64,000 bases of DNA from Mesorhizobium sp. B2-4-15 (GTDB lineage: Bacteria; Pseudomonadota; Alphaproteobacteria; Rhizobiales; Rhizobiaceae). A program made the translations under genes and the position numbers. Below the pieces are notes generated by a model. The model had not been told where the DNA came from, did not search any database, and saw nothing but the letters and a program-made list of their open reading frames with translations. Below are positions 19,603-28,392 of this stretch, one piece after another. The stretch covers positions 62,001 to 126,000 of the forward strand of contig NZ_VFUZ01000016.1 of assembly GCF_006658505.1 (NCBI RefSeq). Reading direction: 5' to 3'. The first letter of the stretch is position 1, and every line of letters starts with the position of its first letter.

Positions 19603-20466
19603 ATGCCACGCATTGCCTATGTCAACGGGCGCTACGTCGCTCATGCGGACGCCGCCGTGCACATCGAGGACCGCGGCTACCAGTTCGCCGATGGCGTCTA
19701 TGAGGTCTGCGAGGTGGCCCGCGGCTTCATCGTCGACATGCCGCGCCACCTTGCCCGGCTCAACCGCTCGCTGACCGAACTGTCGATCGCCTGGCCGGTC
19801 ACACGCAACGTGCTGCCGCTCATCCTGCGCGAGGTGGTGAACCGCAACAATGTCGTGAATGGCCTGGTCTATGTCCAGGTGACGCGCGGCGTCGCCAGCC
19901 GCGACTTCGTCTTCCCTTCGGCGGACACCAAGCCGTCCCTGGTGGTGACCGCGAGGAAGGCCGATCCCGCCGCAGGCACCAAACGCGCCGAAACTGGCAT
20001 TGCCGTCATCACCGTGCCCGAGAATCGCTGGGATCGCGTTGACATCAAGAGCGTCGGCCTATTGCCCAACGTCCTGGCCAAGCAGAAGGCGAAGGAAGCC
20101 GGCGCGCAGGAAGCCTGGTTCGTAGACGCCGATGGCAACGTCAAGGAAGGTGGCTCGTCCAACGCCTGGATCATCACCAGGGATGGCGTCCTGGTCACGA
20201 GGCCGGCCGAGCACGGCATCCTGCGCGGCATCACCCGCACCACCATGTTCGAGGTGGCGGCCAAGCTCGGCTTGAAGATCGAGGAGCGTGGCTTTTCCGT
20301 CGCCGAAGCCAAGGCGGCAAAGGAAGCCTTCATCAGTTCCGCGACGACAATTGCGATGCCTGTCGTGGCCATCGACGGCGATCCGGTCGCCAATGGGCAC
20401 CCCGGATCAATAACACTTTCGTTGCGGCAGGCCTTTTTTGACATTGCGGAAAAAAGTCCAGCCTGA
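19603..20466 (+). CDS. dat: D-amino acid aminotransferase, class IV PLP enzyme
   Basis: A 287-residue fold-type IV aminotransferase. The PLP lysine is Lys149 in VDIKSVGLLPN, and the cofactor motif GNVKEGGSSNAW and the AKEAFISSATT motif are present. The DIKS-x-x-LLPNVLAKQ pattern fits D-alanine/D-amino-acid aminotransferase better than branched-chain enzymes. It would interconvert D-amino acids and 2-oxo acids, possibly for cell-wall precursors. In rhizobia it is regularly found between ntrX and hfq. There is a purine-rich GGGG ribosome-binding site. Confidence 0.92.
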   Translation: MPRIAYVNGRYVAHADAAVHIEDRGYQFADGVYEVCEVARGFIVDMPRHLARLNRSLTELSIAWPVTRNVLPLILREVVNRNNVVNGLVYVQVTRGVASRDFVFPSADTKPSLVVTARKADPAAGTKRAETGIAVITVPENRWDRVDIKSVGLLPNVLAKQKAKEAGAQEAWFVDADGNVKEGGSSNAWIITRDGVLVTRPAEHGILRGITRTTMFEVAAKLGLKIEERGFSVAEAKAAKEAFISSATTIAMPVVAIDGDPVANGHPGSITLSLRQAFFDIAEKSPA

Positions 20467-20611
20467 TAACCGCACAGGTGGAATGAACATCAATATATCT
20501 CGTTCTGCTTGTCGTTATTGACGGCAAGACGGTGTTTGCGCGCTTGACATGTGCCCGACAATTTGGCGCATTGGCTTGCAAACCGAAGGGGATCGGCGAA
20601 AGACAAGAACA

Positions 20612-20857
20612 ATGGCGGAACGATCGCAAAACCTTCAGGACCTGTTCCTGAATTCAGTTCGCAAGAGCAAGAACCCGCTCACCATCTTTCTCATCAACGG
20701 CGTGAAGCTGACCGGCGTGGTCACTTCGTTCGACAATTTCTGTGTCCTTTTGCGCCGCGACGGTCACTCTCAACTCGTCTACAAGCACGCCATTTCCACG
20801 ATCATGCCGAGCCAGCCGGTTCAGATGTTCGATGGCGAGGAAAGCCAGGGCGCCTGA
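20612..20857 (+). CDS. hfq: RNA chaperone Hfq
   Basis: An 81-residue Sm-like hexameric protein that binds small RNAs and mRNAs. The Sm1 region (LFLNSVRKSKNPLTIFLING) and Sm2 motif (YKHAISTI) are intact. The start at 20612 gives MAERSQNLQD, the standard rhizobial N-terminus; an upstream ATG at 20549 is rejected. An exact TTGACA lies at 20544-20549 but no good -10 box follows at the usual spacing. The next gene, hflX, starts directly after the hfq stop codon. Confidence 0.97.
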   Translation: MAERSQNLQDLFLNSVRKSKNPLTIFLINGVKLTGVVTSFDNFCVLLRRDGHSQLVYKHAISTIMPSQPVQMFDGEESQGA

Positions 20858-22249
20858 TTGGCACGTGAGAAAGACGCGGACGGCACGATTCGCGGAAAAC
20901 CAGCGCACCATCCCGGGACGGAAGCCGAGGGACCAACCCGGGCCGTTGTCATCGTGCCGGTCCTTACCCGCCAGCCGCGCGGTGACGACGAGACCAATCG
21001 TCCGCGGCTGACGCGTTCGGCCGACGCGCGCCATGACGAGGCGGTCGGCCTCGCCAGCGCCATCAATCTCGATCCGGTCCATACGGCTGTCGTGACCGTC
21101 AACGACCCGCGTCCGGCGACCTTGCTCGGCAGCGGCAAGGTCGAAGAGTTCGCCGAAATCGTCAAGGAGAACCACGCGGAGCTGGTCATCGTCGACCATC
21201 CGCTGACCCCGGTGCAGCAGCGCAATCTGGAGAAGGAATTCAATGCCAAGGTGCTGGACCGCACCGGCTTGATCCTGGAAATTTTCGGCGAGCGCGCCCG
21301 CACCAAGGAAGGCACGCTGCAGGTCGAGTTGGCGCATCTGAATTACCAGAAGGGCCGGCTCGTGCGCAGCTGGACCCACCTTGAACGCCAGCGCGGCGGC
21401 GCCGGGTTTCTCGGCGGCCCCGGCGAAACGCAGATCGAGTCCGACCGGCGGCAGCTGCAGGAAAAGATCATCAAGCTGAAGCACGAGCTGGAAATAGTGC
21501 GGCGCACACGCGACCTGCACCGGGCCAAGCGCAAGAAGGTGCCGTTCCCGGTGGTGGCGATTGTCGGCTACACCAATGCGGGCAAGTCGACGCTGTTCAA
21601 CAAGCTGACCGGGGCGGGGGTGTTGGCGCAGGACATGCTGTTCGCCACGCTCGATCCGACCCTTCGCCGCGTGCGCCTGCCGCATGGCACGCCGATCATC
21701 CTGTCGGATACTGTCGGCTTTATCTCGGACCTGCCGACGCATCTGATCGCCGCTTTTCGTGCCACTCTGGAAGAGGTGGTCGAGGCCGATCTCGTCATCC
21801 ATCTGCGCGATATTTCCGATCCCGACACGGCAGCGCAAGCCGAGGACGTCGAGCGCATCCTGGCGGATCTTGGCGTCGATGCCAGTGACACGAAGCGTGT
21901 GATCGAAGTCTGGAACAAGATCGACCGGCTCGACGAAGGCAACAGGAGCCGGCTGCTTGCCGATGCGGCCGATGGCATCAAGGGGCCGCCGATCGCCGTA
22001 TCGGCGGTGACCGGCGAAGGCATCGAAGCGCTGAAGGCGATCATCGAGACACGGATGGCGGGCGAGATCGAGGACCTGACGGTGACGATCGAGCCAGCCC
22101 AATTCGGCCTTGTCGATTGGCTTTATCGCAATGGCGATATCGTTTCGCGAACCGACAATGACGACGGCAGCGCCACCATCTCGCTCAAGGCCACGCGGAG
22201 CGCCCGCGAAGAGATAGAGAGCCGATTGCGCCGCAAAAACAACGGGTAA
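20858..22249 (+). CDS. hflX: GTPase HflX
   Basis: A ribosome-associated GTPase that splits stalled or hibernating ribosomes. The 463-residue protein has an N-terminal HflX domain with the Gly-rich GFLGGPGETQIESDRR segment, a coiled coil, and a G domain with G1 GYTNAGKS, G3 DTVGF and G4 NKID. The start is TTG immediately after the hfq stop, which suggests translation by reinitiation. The first 40 residues are a low-complexity extension. hfq-hflX is a classic pair. Confidence 0.95.
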   Translation: MAREKDADGTIRGKPAHHPGTEAEGPTRAVVIVPVLTRQPRGDDETNRPRLTRSADARHDEAVGLASAINLDPVHTAVVTVNDPRPATLLGSGKVEEFAEIVKENHAELVIVDHPLTPVQQRNLEKEFNAKVLDRTGLILEIFGERARTKEGTLQVELAHLNYQKGRLVRSWTHLERQRGGAGFLGGPGETQIESDRRQLQEKIIKLKHELEIVRRTRDLHRAKRKKVPFPVVAIVGYTNAGKSTLFNKLTGAGVLAQDMLFATLDPTLRRVRLPHGTPIILSDTVGFISDLPTHLIAAFRATLEEVVEADLVIHLRDISDPDTAAQAEDVERILADLGVDASDTKRVIEVWNKIDRLDEGNRSRLLADAADGIKGPPIAVSAVTGEGIEALKAIIETRMAGEIEDLTVTIEPAQFGLVDWLYRNGDIVSRTDNDDGSATISLKATRSAREEIESRLRRKNNG

Positions 22250-22252
22250 CCC

Positions 22253-22296
22253 AGAGCAATTCCAGGAAAAGTTGTAGCTTTCCCGTCTGGAGTTGC
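22253..22296. repeat. Palindromic intergenic repeat between hflX and mazG
   Basis: GCAATTCCAG (22256-22265) and CTGGAGTTGC (22287-22296) are near-perfect inverted arms around GGAAAAG...CTTTCC. It is a dispersed rhizobial repeat type. It lies between convergent genes, so its hairpin may end both transcripts. Confidence 0.55.
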
Positions 22297-22308
22297 TGGC
22301 CTATAGGT

Positions 22309-23133
22309 CTATTTTACACGCTTCGCTTCCTGCCAGAGTGCTTCCATCTCCGCCAGACCGGCGTTTTCCAGCGTGTTGCCGGACTTTTCCAGGGCCTGCT
22401 CGACATAGTGGAAGCGCGACCGGAATTTTTCGTTGGTGCCGCTCAACGCGGCTTCCGAATCGAGCTTGAGGTGCCGGCCGAGGTTGACGACGGCAAACAG
22501 CATGTCGCCGAACTCATCCTTGATCGACGCCGTATCGCCCTTGGCCAGCGCTTCGCGCAGTTCGCCGATCTCTTCCTCGATCTTGTCGAGGATGGGGGCC
22601 GCCTCGCTCCAGTCGAAGCCGACGCGGGCTGCCTTTTCCTGAAGTTTCAGCGCCCGCGTCAAGGCGGGCAGGGCAACTGGAACGCTGTCCAGAAACCCCT
22701 TGCCATTGTCTTCGGGGTCGAGGCCGCGGTCGAGGCGGGCCTGCCGCTTCTCAGCCTTCTCCTCGGCCTTGATCTTCTCCCACATGCCCTTCGCCATGCC
22801 GGCGCTGCGGGCCTTTTCGTCGCCGAAGACGTGCGGGTGGCGGCGGATCATCTTGGTGGTGATGGCCTGGACCACGTCGCCGAAGGTGAATTCGCCGGCT
22901 TCCTCGGCCATCCGCGCGTGGTAGACGACCTGCAGCAGGAGATCGCCGAGCTCGTCGCGCAGATCGTCGAGGTCGCCGCGCGCGATGGCATCCGCCACCT
23001 CGTAGGCTTCCTCGATCGTGTAGGGGGCGATGGTCGAGAAATCCTGCTCGATATCCCACGGGCAGCCCGTCTTCGGCGCGCGCAACGCCGCCATGATCTC
23101 GATCAGGCGCGAAATATCTTTCGATGGCGTCAT
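22309..23133 (-). CDS. mazG: Nucleoside triphosphate pyrophosphohydrolase MazG
   Basis: Hydrolyses (d)NTPs to NMP and PPi, a house-cleaning or stress enzyme. The 274-residue protein has two MazG domains. The first has the EEAYEV and DELGDLL metal-binding helices, the second EEIGELREA and DEFGDML. The HPHVFGD loop is present. The start chosen (ATG at 23133) gives MTPSKDISRLIEIM. The frame is open to 23250, but the extra 39 residues are not family-like. It converges with hflX. Confidence 0.95.
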   Translation of the reverse strand: MTPSKDISRLIEIMAALRAPKTGCPWDIEQDFSTIAPYTIEEAYEVADAIARGDLDDLRDELGDLLLQVVYHARMAEEAGEFTFGDVVQAITTKMIRRHPHVFGDEKARSAGMAKGMWEKIKAEEKAEKRQARLDRGLDPEDNGKGFLDSVPVALPALTRALKLQEKAARVGFDWSEAAPILDKIEEEIGELREALAKGDTASIKDEFGDMLFAVVNLGRHLKLDSEAALSGTNEKFRSRFHYVEQALEKSGNTLENAGLAEMEALWQEAKRVK

Positions 23134-23212
23134 GGTACGGATGCTATCCTGCGGCCGCCGTGCGGCCAATGCTGTCAGCCGGCGAGGGTGCCTTGTCCAC
23201 AGGTCAGCCGCT

Positions 23213-24397
23213 TCAGTCGAGCACGGAAACGATGGCCTTGGCGAGGTCATTCATGCCGTCTTCAGGCAGTCCGGCGACATTGATGCGGCTGTCGCCGACC
23301 ATGTAGACCCCATGCTCGGCACGCAATCGCTCGACTTGCGCCTCGGTGAGGCCGAGCCGCGAGAACATGCCGCGGTGGTTGGCGACGAAATCGAAGCGGT
23401 CGGAGTTGGACTGGCGGCGCAGCGCCTCCGCAAACTGGACACGAAGGCGGAGCATGCGCAGGCGCATCTCTTCCAGCTCTGCTTCCCAGTCGGCACGCAA
23501 GGCGGCGTCTTCCAGCACGATGCGCACCGCTGCCGCCCCATGGTCCGGCGGCATCGAATACATGGCGCGTGCCGCCGACAGTATCTGGCTCATCGCCACA
23601 TCGGCCTGCGCGCCGTCCTTGGCCAGGACCATTGCCGCGCCGACACGATCGCGGTAGACGGCAAAATTCTTCGAGCAGCTCGACGCGACAACCATTTCGG
23701 GAACTTTCGCCGCCAGCAGCCGCAAGCCGAGGGCGTCGGCCTCGAGACCGTCACCGAAGCCCTGATAGGCGATGTCGACAAACGGCAGCAGGCCGTGCTC
23801 GACGACCAGTTCGGCAACGGCAGCCCACTGGGCAGCATCCAAGTTGGCGCCGGTCGGGTTATGGCAGCAGCCATGCAGCAGCACCACGTCGCCGCTCTTG
23901 GCCGTCCGCAGCACCGCCAGCATGTCGTCGAAACGAACCGCGCCCGAGGCCGCATCGAAATAGGGGTATTCGCGGATCTGCAGCCCGGCGGCGCGCATCA
24001 CCGGCATATGGTTCGGCCAGGTCGGGTTCGACAGCCAGACGGTTGCGTCCGCGCGCGTCCGCTTGAGCAGTTCCGCCACCAGCCGCAGCGCACCGGAGCC
24101 GCCGGGCGCCTGTGCCGCACGAATGCGCGACATGTCCGCGCCCGGGCCGAAGGCGAGCTTGGCCATCACCGTGTTGAACCCGGTGTCCCCAGCAAGTCCG
24201 AGATAGGTCTTGGTATCCTGACCCCGCAGCAGTCGCTCTTCGGCTTCGCGCACGGCACGCATCACCGGCGTCTTGCCGTCGCGATCCTTGTAGACGCCGA
24301 CGCCGAGGTCGACTTTGTTGGGACGCGGATCCGCGCGATAGAGGCCGATCAGGGCAAGAATCTTGTCGGCGGGAGCTGGCTGAAGATCTTCGAACAT
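23213..24397 (-). CDS. Aromatic/aspartate aminotransferase (class I)
   Basis: A 394-residue fold-type I PLP aminotransferase of the AspC/TyrB group, transferring amino groups between aromatic or acidic amino acids and 2-oxoglutarate. Seen are NPTW (about 124), CHNPTGANL (about 178), the cofactor Asp in VDIAYQGF, and PLP Lys243 in SSCSKNFAVYRDR. The start at 24397 gives MFEDLQPAPADKIL, the typical N-terminus. Substrate choice (Asp or Tyr/Phe) cannot be read reliably from sequence. It lies upstream of mazG on the same strand, with an 79-base gap. Confidence 0.92.
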   Translation of the reverse strand: MFEDLQPAPADKILALIGLYRADPRPNKVDLGVGVYKDRDGKTPVMRAVREAEERLLRGQDTKTYLGLAGDTGFNTVMAKLAFGPGADMSRIRAAQAPGGSGALRLVAELLKRTRADATVWLSNPTWPNHMPVMRAAGLQIREYPYFDAASGAVRFDDMLAVLRTAKSGDVVLLHGCCHNPTGANLDAAQWAAVAELVVEHGLLPFVDIAYQGFGDGLEADALGLRLLAAKVPEMVVASSCSKNFAVYRDRVGAAMVLAKDGAQADVAMSQILSAARAMYSMPPDHGAAAVRIVLEDAALRADWEAELEEMRLRMLRLRVQFAEALRRQSNSDRFDFVANHRGMFSRLGLTEAQVERLRAEHGVYMVGDSRINVAGLPEDGMNDLAKAIVSVLD

Positions 24398-24528
24398 CGC
24401 TATGGTTCCGTTGGCGCGGCGGAGTGATACGCAAATCGAACGCGCTTCACCAGCGGTTTTGGTTACATCAAGGCAAAAACCGGCACCTGACCGTGCCGCT
24501 TTCAACGGCTCCAGGGAACGCACGCTCT

Positions 24529-25122
24529 ATGCTCGTAAGGCTGACGATGATCTGCAACGGTGCCACGGCCGCGACCCGGCAAGGTGCGTTCCCGGAGGAT
24601 GAGCCGCTGGAGCCGCGATCGCTGACGCTGGCGAAGGCTATGCGCGGAACATTGCGCCGTGCCGACCGCGTGTGGACAGCCCCGGCGCTTCGTGCCCGGC
24701 AGACCGCCGAGGCGCTGGCGTTGGACGCATCGGTTGAACCGCTTCTGGCCGATCAGGACCACGGCCGCTGGGCCGGCCGGCGCTTCGCGCACGTGCAGGC
24801 CGAGCAGCCCGCGGACATCACCGCCTGGCTCACGGACCCCAATGCGGCGCCGCACGGTGGCGAGTCGCTTGCCGATGTCGCAGGCAGGGCCTCGGGTCTG
24901 ATGGGCCGACTGATCGCCGAGCATGGGCACACAATCGCGGTGACGCACGCCAGCATCATCCGCGCCGCGATCCTGCATGTGCTTGGTGCGCCGCTTACCG
25001 CCGGCGGGAAGATCGACATCGAGCCGCTGAGCATCACCGAGTTTCGCAGCGACGGCCGCAGGTGGGTGTTGCGCGCCTGCGGGGTAACTGCCCCAAAACC
25101 GGCAAAGTCGCTCCAGACCTGA
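24529..25122 (+). CDS. Histidine-phosphatase-fold protein lacking the catalytic His
   Basis: A 197-residue protein of the histidine phosphatase (phosphoglycerate mutase-like) superfamily. The downstream motifs are present: TAPALRARQTAEAL, a DHGRWAGR segment, and the second His in VTHASIIRAA. The N-terminal RHG motif, which supplies the phosphorylated His, reads ICNG (N10 in place of His). It may be catalytically dead or use other chemistry. The start ATG at 24529 is inferred from the beta strand LVRLTMI; the frame is open to 24424. It diverges from the aminotransferase gene. Confidence 0.75.
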   Translation: MLVRLTMICNGATAATRQGAFPEDEPLEPRSLTLAKAMRGTLRRADRVWTAPALRARQTAEALALDASVEPLLADQDHGRWAGRRFAHVQAEQPADITAWLTDPNAAPHGGESLADVAGRASGLMGRLIAEHGHTIAVTHASIIRAAILHVLGAPLTAGGKIDIEPLSITEFRSDGRRWVLRACGVTAPKPAKSLQT

Positions 25123-25199
25123 TGGGGTCGACCCCCCCGGGGTTGAGGCGAGGCGGTCGATCCACTTCGGCAATCCCTGCGAATAATAACAGCGCGGAT

Positions 25200-25213
25200 G
25201 GGATTAAAATCCC
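25200..25213. promoter_or_regulatory. 14-bp palindrome at the sigma-factor start
   Basis: GGGATT (25200-25205), AA and AATCCC (25208-25213) form a palindrome ending three bases before the ATG at 25217, where the ribosome-binding site should be. It could be an operator or a translation-blocking hairpin. A second palindrome, GGGGTCGACCCC, lies at 25124-25135. Confidence 0.4.
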
Positions 25214-25216
25214 CAC

Positions 25217-25768
25217 ATGCTCCGTAAACAGGGCATGAAACGGTCGATGCCACGCTTCGATATTGTTGGACAGCTCGGGCCGCTGCGGCGCTACGCGCAG
25301 TCGCTGACGCGCGACAGCGCGGATGCTGAGGATCTCGTGCATGATGCGCTGGTGCGCGCCTATGAGCGGCGCGGCACCTTCCGCTCCGGCGGAAATCTGC
25401 GGGCATGGCTGCTGTCGATCGTCCACAACGCATTTGTCGACCGCATGCGCTCGCGCCGCTCGGAAGCGGTGCGCGTCGAACAGGCCGGATACCTTGCCGA
25501 CGCCAGCATGCCGGCGCCGCAGGAGCATTCGGCGCGCTTGGCGCGGGTACGGGACGCCTTTTTCAACCTGCCGGAAGAACAGCGTTCGGCGTTGCATCTG
25601 GTCGCCATCGAAGGGCTTTCCTATCAGCAAGCTGCCAATGCCACCGGCGTGCCGCTGGGCACGCTGATGTCGCGCATCGGCAGGGCGCGCGCCGCCTTGC
25701 GCCAGATGGAAGACGCCGCCCCGGCGCGCGGCAAAAATCATCTCAGGATTGTGGGAGGCGACACATGA
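25217..25768 (+). CDS. ECF-type RNA polymerase sigma factor
   Basis: A 183-residue sigma-70-family protein. Region 2 is at about residues 15-80 (DAEDLVHDALVRAYERRGTF, then AWLLSIVHNAFVDRMRS) and region 4 at about 112-165 (LPEEQRSALHLVAIEGLSYQQAA, VPLGTLMSRIGRARAAL). Other starts at 25235 and 25247 are possible, because the ribosome-binding region of 25217 is filled by a palindrome. Its stop overlaps the start of an anti-sigma-like membrane protein, the normal arrangement for an ECF sigma and its inhibitor. The inducing signal is unknown. Confidence 0.9.
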   Translation: MLRKQGMKRSMPRFDIVGQLGPLRRYAQSLTRDSADAEDLVHDALVRAYERRGTFRSGGNLRAWLLSIVHNAFVDRMRSRRSEAVRVEQAGYLADASMPAPQEHSARLARVRDAFFNLPEEQRSALHLVAIEGLSYQQAANATGVPLGTLMSRIGRARAALRQMEDAAPARGKNHLRIVGGDT

Positions 25769-26538
25769 CCGCTCTTGTCGACCCCGTGACCGACACCGAT
25801 CTCGACGCCTATGTCGACGACCAGCTCGATGTCACGCGCCGCATAGAGGTGGAGGCTTTCCTGTCGGCGCGACCGGAGGTGGCCGCGCGCGTGATGTCGG
25901 ATCTCAGGACCCGCGATGAACTGCGCGTGGCGCTTGCCGGATCCAAGGGCATGGCACGTCCGCCGACCGCCGACGCGGCGCGGCGGCTGGAGAGAGGGCT
26001 CGCGCGCGGCCGCATCTTCGGCGTCTTGCAGCGCGCTGCCGCCGTTGCCGCCTTCGTTGCCGCCGGTTGGCTGGCGAACGGCATCATCGGTCCAATGTCT
26101 GTAACCAAGGTCATCGCTTCGCCGCAGCCGCCCGCCTATGTCGACGACGCGGTGCGCGCGCACAGGACGACTTTGGTGCGCGAAACCATGCCGTCGCAGC
26201 CGGAAGCGCCCGATTACAATGCGGGCGAGATTCGTGCGGCAACCGCGATCGTCATGCCGTCGCTACCCAAGGAGTGGAAGGTGCGCGACGTGCAGATCTA
26301 TCCGTCGCGCTTCGGCCCGAGCGTCGAGATGGCGGTCGATACCACGGACATGGGCCTGGTGTCGCTGTTTGCGATCCGGCCGGGAACCTTCGATGTGGTC
26401 AAGCCGACCGTTGCACCCTCGGGCAATATTTCCGCGGCCTATTTCCAGATCGGCGAGGTCGCCTACGCGGTGGTCGCGCGCAGCGGGGTTCATGATCTCG
26501 ACCGCGCCGCCGAGACGCTCGCCAGAACGCTTTACTGA
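25765..26538 (+). CDS. Anti-sigma factor (transmembrane)
   Basis: A 257-residue protein with a ChrR/RskA-like layout: a cytosolic N-terminal domain (TDTDLDAYVDDQLDVTRRIEVE at about 9-30) of the type that binds sigma factors, one membrane segment at about 92-112, and a periplasmic domain. There is no CHCC zinc motif, so it is not a ZAS-type redox sensor. The ATG overlaps the sigma stop (ATGA). It probably holds the sigma factor at the membrane until an envelope signal is sensed. Identification rests on context and the N-terminal helix. Confidence 0.85.
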   Translation: MTALVDPVTDTDLDAYVDDQLDVTRRIEVEAFLSARPEVAARVMSDLRTRDELRVALAGSKGMARPPTADAARRLERGLARGRIFGVLQRAAAVAAFVAAGWLANGIIGPMSVTKVIASPQPPAYVDDAVRAHRTTLVRETMPSQPEAPDYNAGEIRAATAIVMPSLPKEWKVRDVQIYPSRFGPSVEMAVDTTDMGLVSLFAIRPGTFDVVKPTVAPSGNISAAYFQIGEVAYAVVARSGVHDLDRAAETLARTLY

Positions 26539-26579
26539 CCGGTCCACGCTTTACCGACTGATTCACAAAGGAGAACCCA

Positions 26580-27296
26580 ATGAATACCCCCAATCTGGGA
26601 TACCGCGTGGGCACCGGCGCCCAAACCGGTGCCATGTACGACGAGGGCCTGCGCCAGCACATGCTGCGCGTCTATAACTATATGGGCCTCGGCCTCGTGG
26701 TCACCGGCCTGGTCGCCTTCATGGTGTCGTCGACGCCGGCGCTCTATGTGCCGATCTTCTCCAGCCCGTTGAAGTGGGTGGTGATGCTGGCGCCGCTCGC
26801 CTTCGTCATGCTGTTTTCGTTCAAGATGCAGACCATGTCGGCGGCAAGCGCGCAGGCGATGTTCTGGGCGTTCTGCGCGGTGATGGGCCTGTCGCTCGCC
26901 TCCGTATTCCTGGTCTTCACCGGAACCAGCATCGCGCGCACCTTCTTCATTGCCTCCACGATGTTCGGTGCCACCAGCCTCTATGGCTACACGACCAGGC
27001 GCGACCTGACGCAATTCTCGTCGTTCCTCATCATGGGCCTGATCGGCGTGGTGATCGCCAGCGTCGTCAACATCTTCCTCGGCTCGACCGCGCTGCAGTT
27101 CGCCATCTCGGTGATCGGCATCGCCGTCTTCATCGGCCTGACCGCCTGGGACACGCAGACGATCAAGGAACAATATGCCGAGAATTTCGATGCCGAATCT
27201 CGGCAGAAGCTAGCCGTCTTCGGCGCCTTCTCGCTCTATCTGAACTTCATCAACATCTTCCAGCTGCTGCTGAATTTCACCGGCGAGCGCGAGTAA
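26580..27296 (+). CDS. Bax inhibitor-1/YccA-family membrane protein
   Basis: A 238-residue, seven-helix integral membrane protein of the TMBIM/BI-1 family, which is linked to calcium leak channels and, for E. coli YccA, modulation of FtsH. Helices run at about 30-50, 57-77, 86-106, 110-128, 140-162, 167-185 and 210-232. The conserved TAWDTQTIKEQY motif with its Asp is near residues 184-195. A strong AAGGAG precedes the ATG. It lies 41 bases after the anti-sigma gene and could belong to that regulon. Confidence 0.9.
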   Translation: MNTPNLGYRVGTGAQTGAMYDEGLRQHMLRVYNYMGLGLVVTGLVAFMVSSTPALYVPIFSSPLKWVVMLAPLAFVMLFSFKMQTMSAASAQAMFWAFCAVMGLSLASVFLVFTGTSIARTFFIASTMFGATSLYGYTTRRDLTQFSSFLIMGLIGVVIASVVNIFLGSTALQFAISVIGIAVFIGLTAWDTQTIKEQYAENFDAESRQKLAVFGAFSLYLNFINIFQLLLNFTGERE

Positions 27297-27347
27297 CGAC
27301 TGTCCGCTGTGGGCAAGGGCGAGGATTATCGTCCTTGATGCGGAGAG

Positions 27348-27375
27348 GTGGCCGGAGGATTTCTCCTCCGGCCAC
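27348..27375. terminator. Strong hairpin after the BI-1 gene
   Basis: A perfect 12-bp stem (27348-27359 with 27364-27375) and a 4-nt loop, without a T run afterwards. It may stop or pause transcription, or protect the mRNA 3' end. Probability of true termination is moderate. Confidence 0.5.
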
Positions 27376-27467
27376 AATTCGTTCCGGCAAGACCCGGCTA
27401 TATCTTGAGTCCCCGAGAGCTTTTGCTAGTCTGCGCCACACCAGCCTTCAACATCGCGCGAGGACAT

Positions 27468-28349
27468 GTGGCAGACAGCCAAACGCTTCATGGCGACGGC
27501 ATCTCGGTTGTTGTAGCCGGGCAGGGCGCCGAACTGGTTTCGCTACGGGATGCGCGGGGGTTTGAGTTCCTGTGGCAGGCCGGACCAGCCTGGCGCCGCC
27601 ATTCTCCAGTGCTGTTTCCTATCGTCGGCCGGCTGAAGGGCGACCAGCTGCGCCATCGCGGCAGGACCTATCCGATGACGCAGCACGGCTTCGCGCGCGA
27701 CAAGCCGTTCGAGTGGGCGGAAACGGGCCCCCGGTCATGTACGTTGGTCCTCACCGACGACGCCGATACGCGTGCGCACTACCCCTTCGCCTTTCGGTTG
27801 GCTGTGACCTACACGCTGGAGTGCCAGCAGCTCGGCGTGGCCTTCGAGATCACCAACACCGGCGACGAGCCGTTGCCGGCCTCAATCGGCGCGCACCCGG
27901 CATTCAACTGGCCGCTGTTGCCGGAACTGCCCAAGGATGCCTACCGGCTGACCTTTGCCGAGGCCGAACCGGCGCCGATCCGCCGGCTCAAGGATGGCCT
28001 ACTGCTCCCGCAGTCGTGGCCAACACCGATCAAGGGCAAGACATTAACGCTCTCCGAACGGCTGTTCGACGACGACGCCGTCATCCTGGATCAGCCTGCC
28101 GGCACCAGCGTGCGCTATGCCGCCGAGCATGGTCCAGCGATCGAAGTGTCTTGGCAGGGATTTGAGGAACTGGGCATCTGGTCAAAGCCAGGCGGTGCCC
28201 CGTTCCTGTGCATCGAACCGTGGCATGGCACTGCAAGCCCGGTGGCGTTCGACGGCGAGTTCAGCGACAAGCCCGGCCTCATGCTGATCGAGCCGGGCGT
28301 GAAGCGTTCGCTGAGCTACCGGATCCGGCTGGAGCAGGGGGCTCGCTGA
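27468..28349 (+). CDS. Aldose 1-epimerase family protein
   Basis: A 293-residue beta-sandwich mutarotase-family protein (galM/YeaD-like). Seen are FPIVGRLKGD, the HGFARDKPFEW motif with a conserved His, IGAHPAFNWPL with a second catalytic-type His, and CIEPWHG with the C-terminal acid. It would interconvert anomers of a hexose or hexose phosphate; the substrate is unknown. The GTG at 27468, preceded by GAGGA, is chosen because residues upstream are not family-like. Confidence 0.85.
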   Translation: MADSQTLHGDGISVVVAGQGAELVSLRDARGFEFLWQAGPAWRRHSPVLFPIVGRLKGDQLRHRGRTYPMTQHGFARDKPFEWAETGPRSCTLVLTDDADTRAHYPFAFRLAVTYTLECQQLGVAFEITNTGDEPLPASIGAHPAFNWPLLPELPKDAYRLTFAEAEPAPIRRLKDGLLLPQSWPTPIKGKTLTLSERLFDDDAVILDQPAGTSVRYAAEHGPAIEVSWQGFEELGIWSKPGGAPFLCIEPWHGTASPVAFDGEFSDKPGLMLIEPGVKRSLSYRIRLEQGAR

Positions 28350-28392
28350 TCGGCGGGCAACCATCCTGAGAAACAACGCCGCGGGGTACCCA

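Noticed and set aside
20544..20572. TTGACA before hfq as a sigma-70 promoter
   Set aside because: The -35 is exact but no acceptable -10 box is found at 16-18 bases; it is mentioned only in the hfq entry.
25405..25764. N-terminal extension of the anti-sigma gene into the sigma gene
   Set aside because: The extra 120 codons are a shadow of the sigma gene; the ATG at 25765 with ATGA overlap is the natural start.
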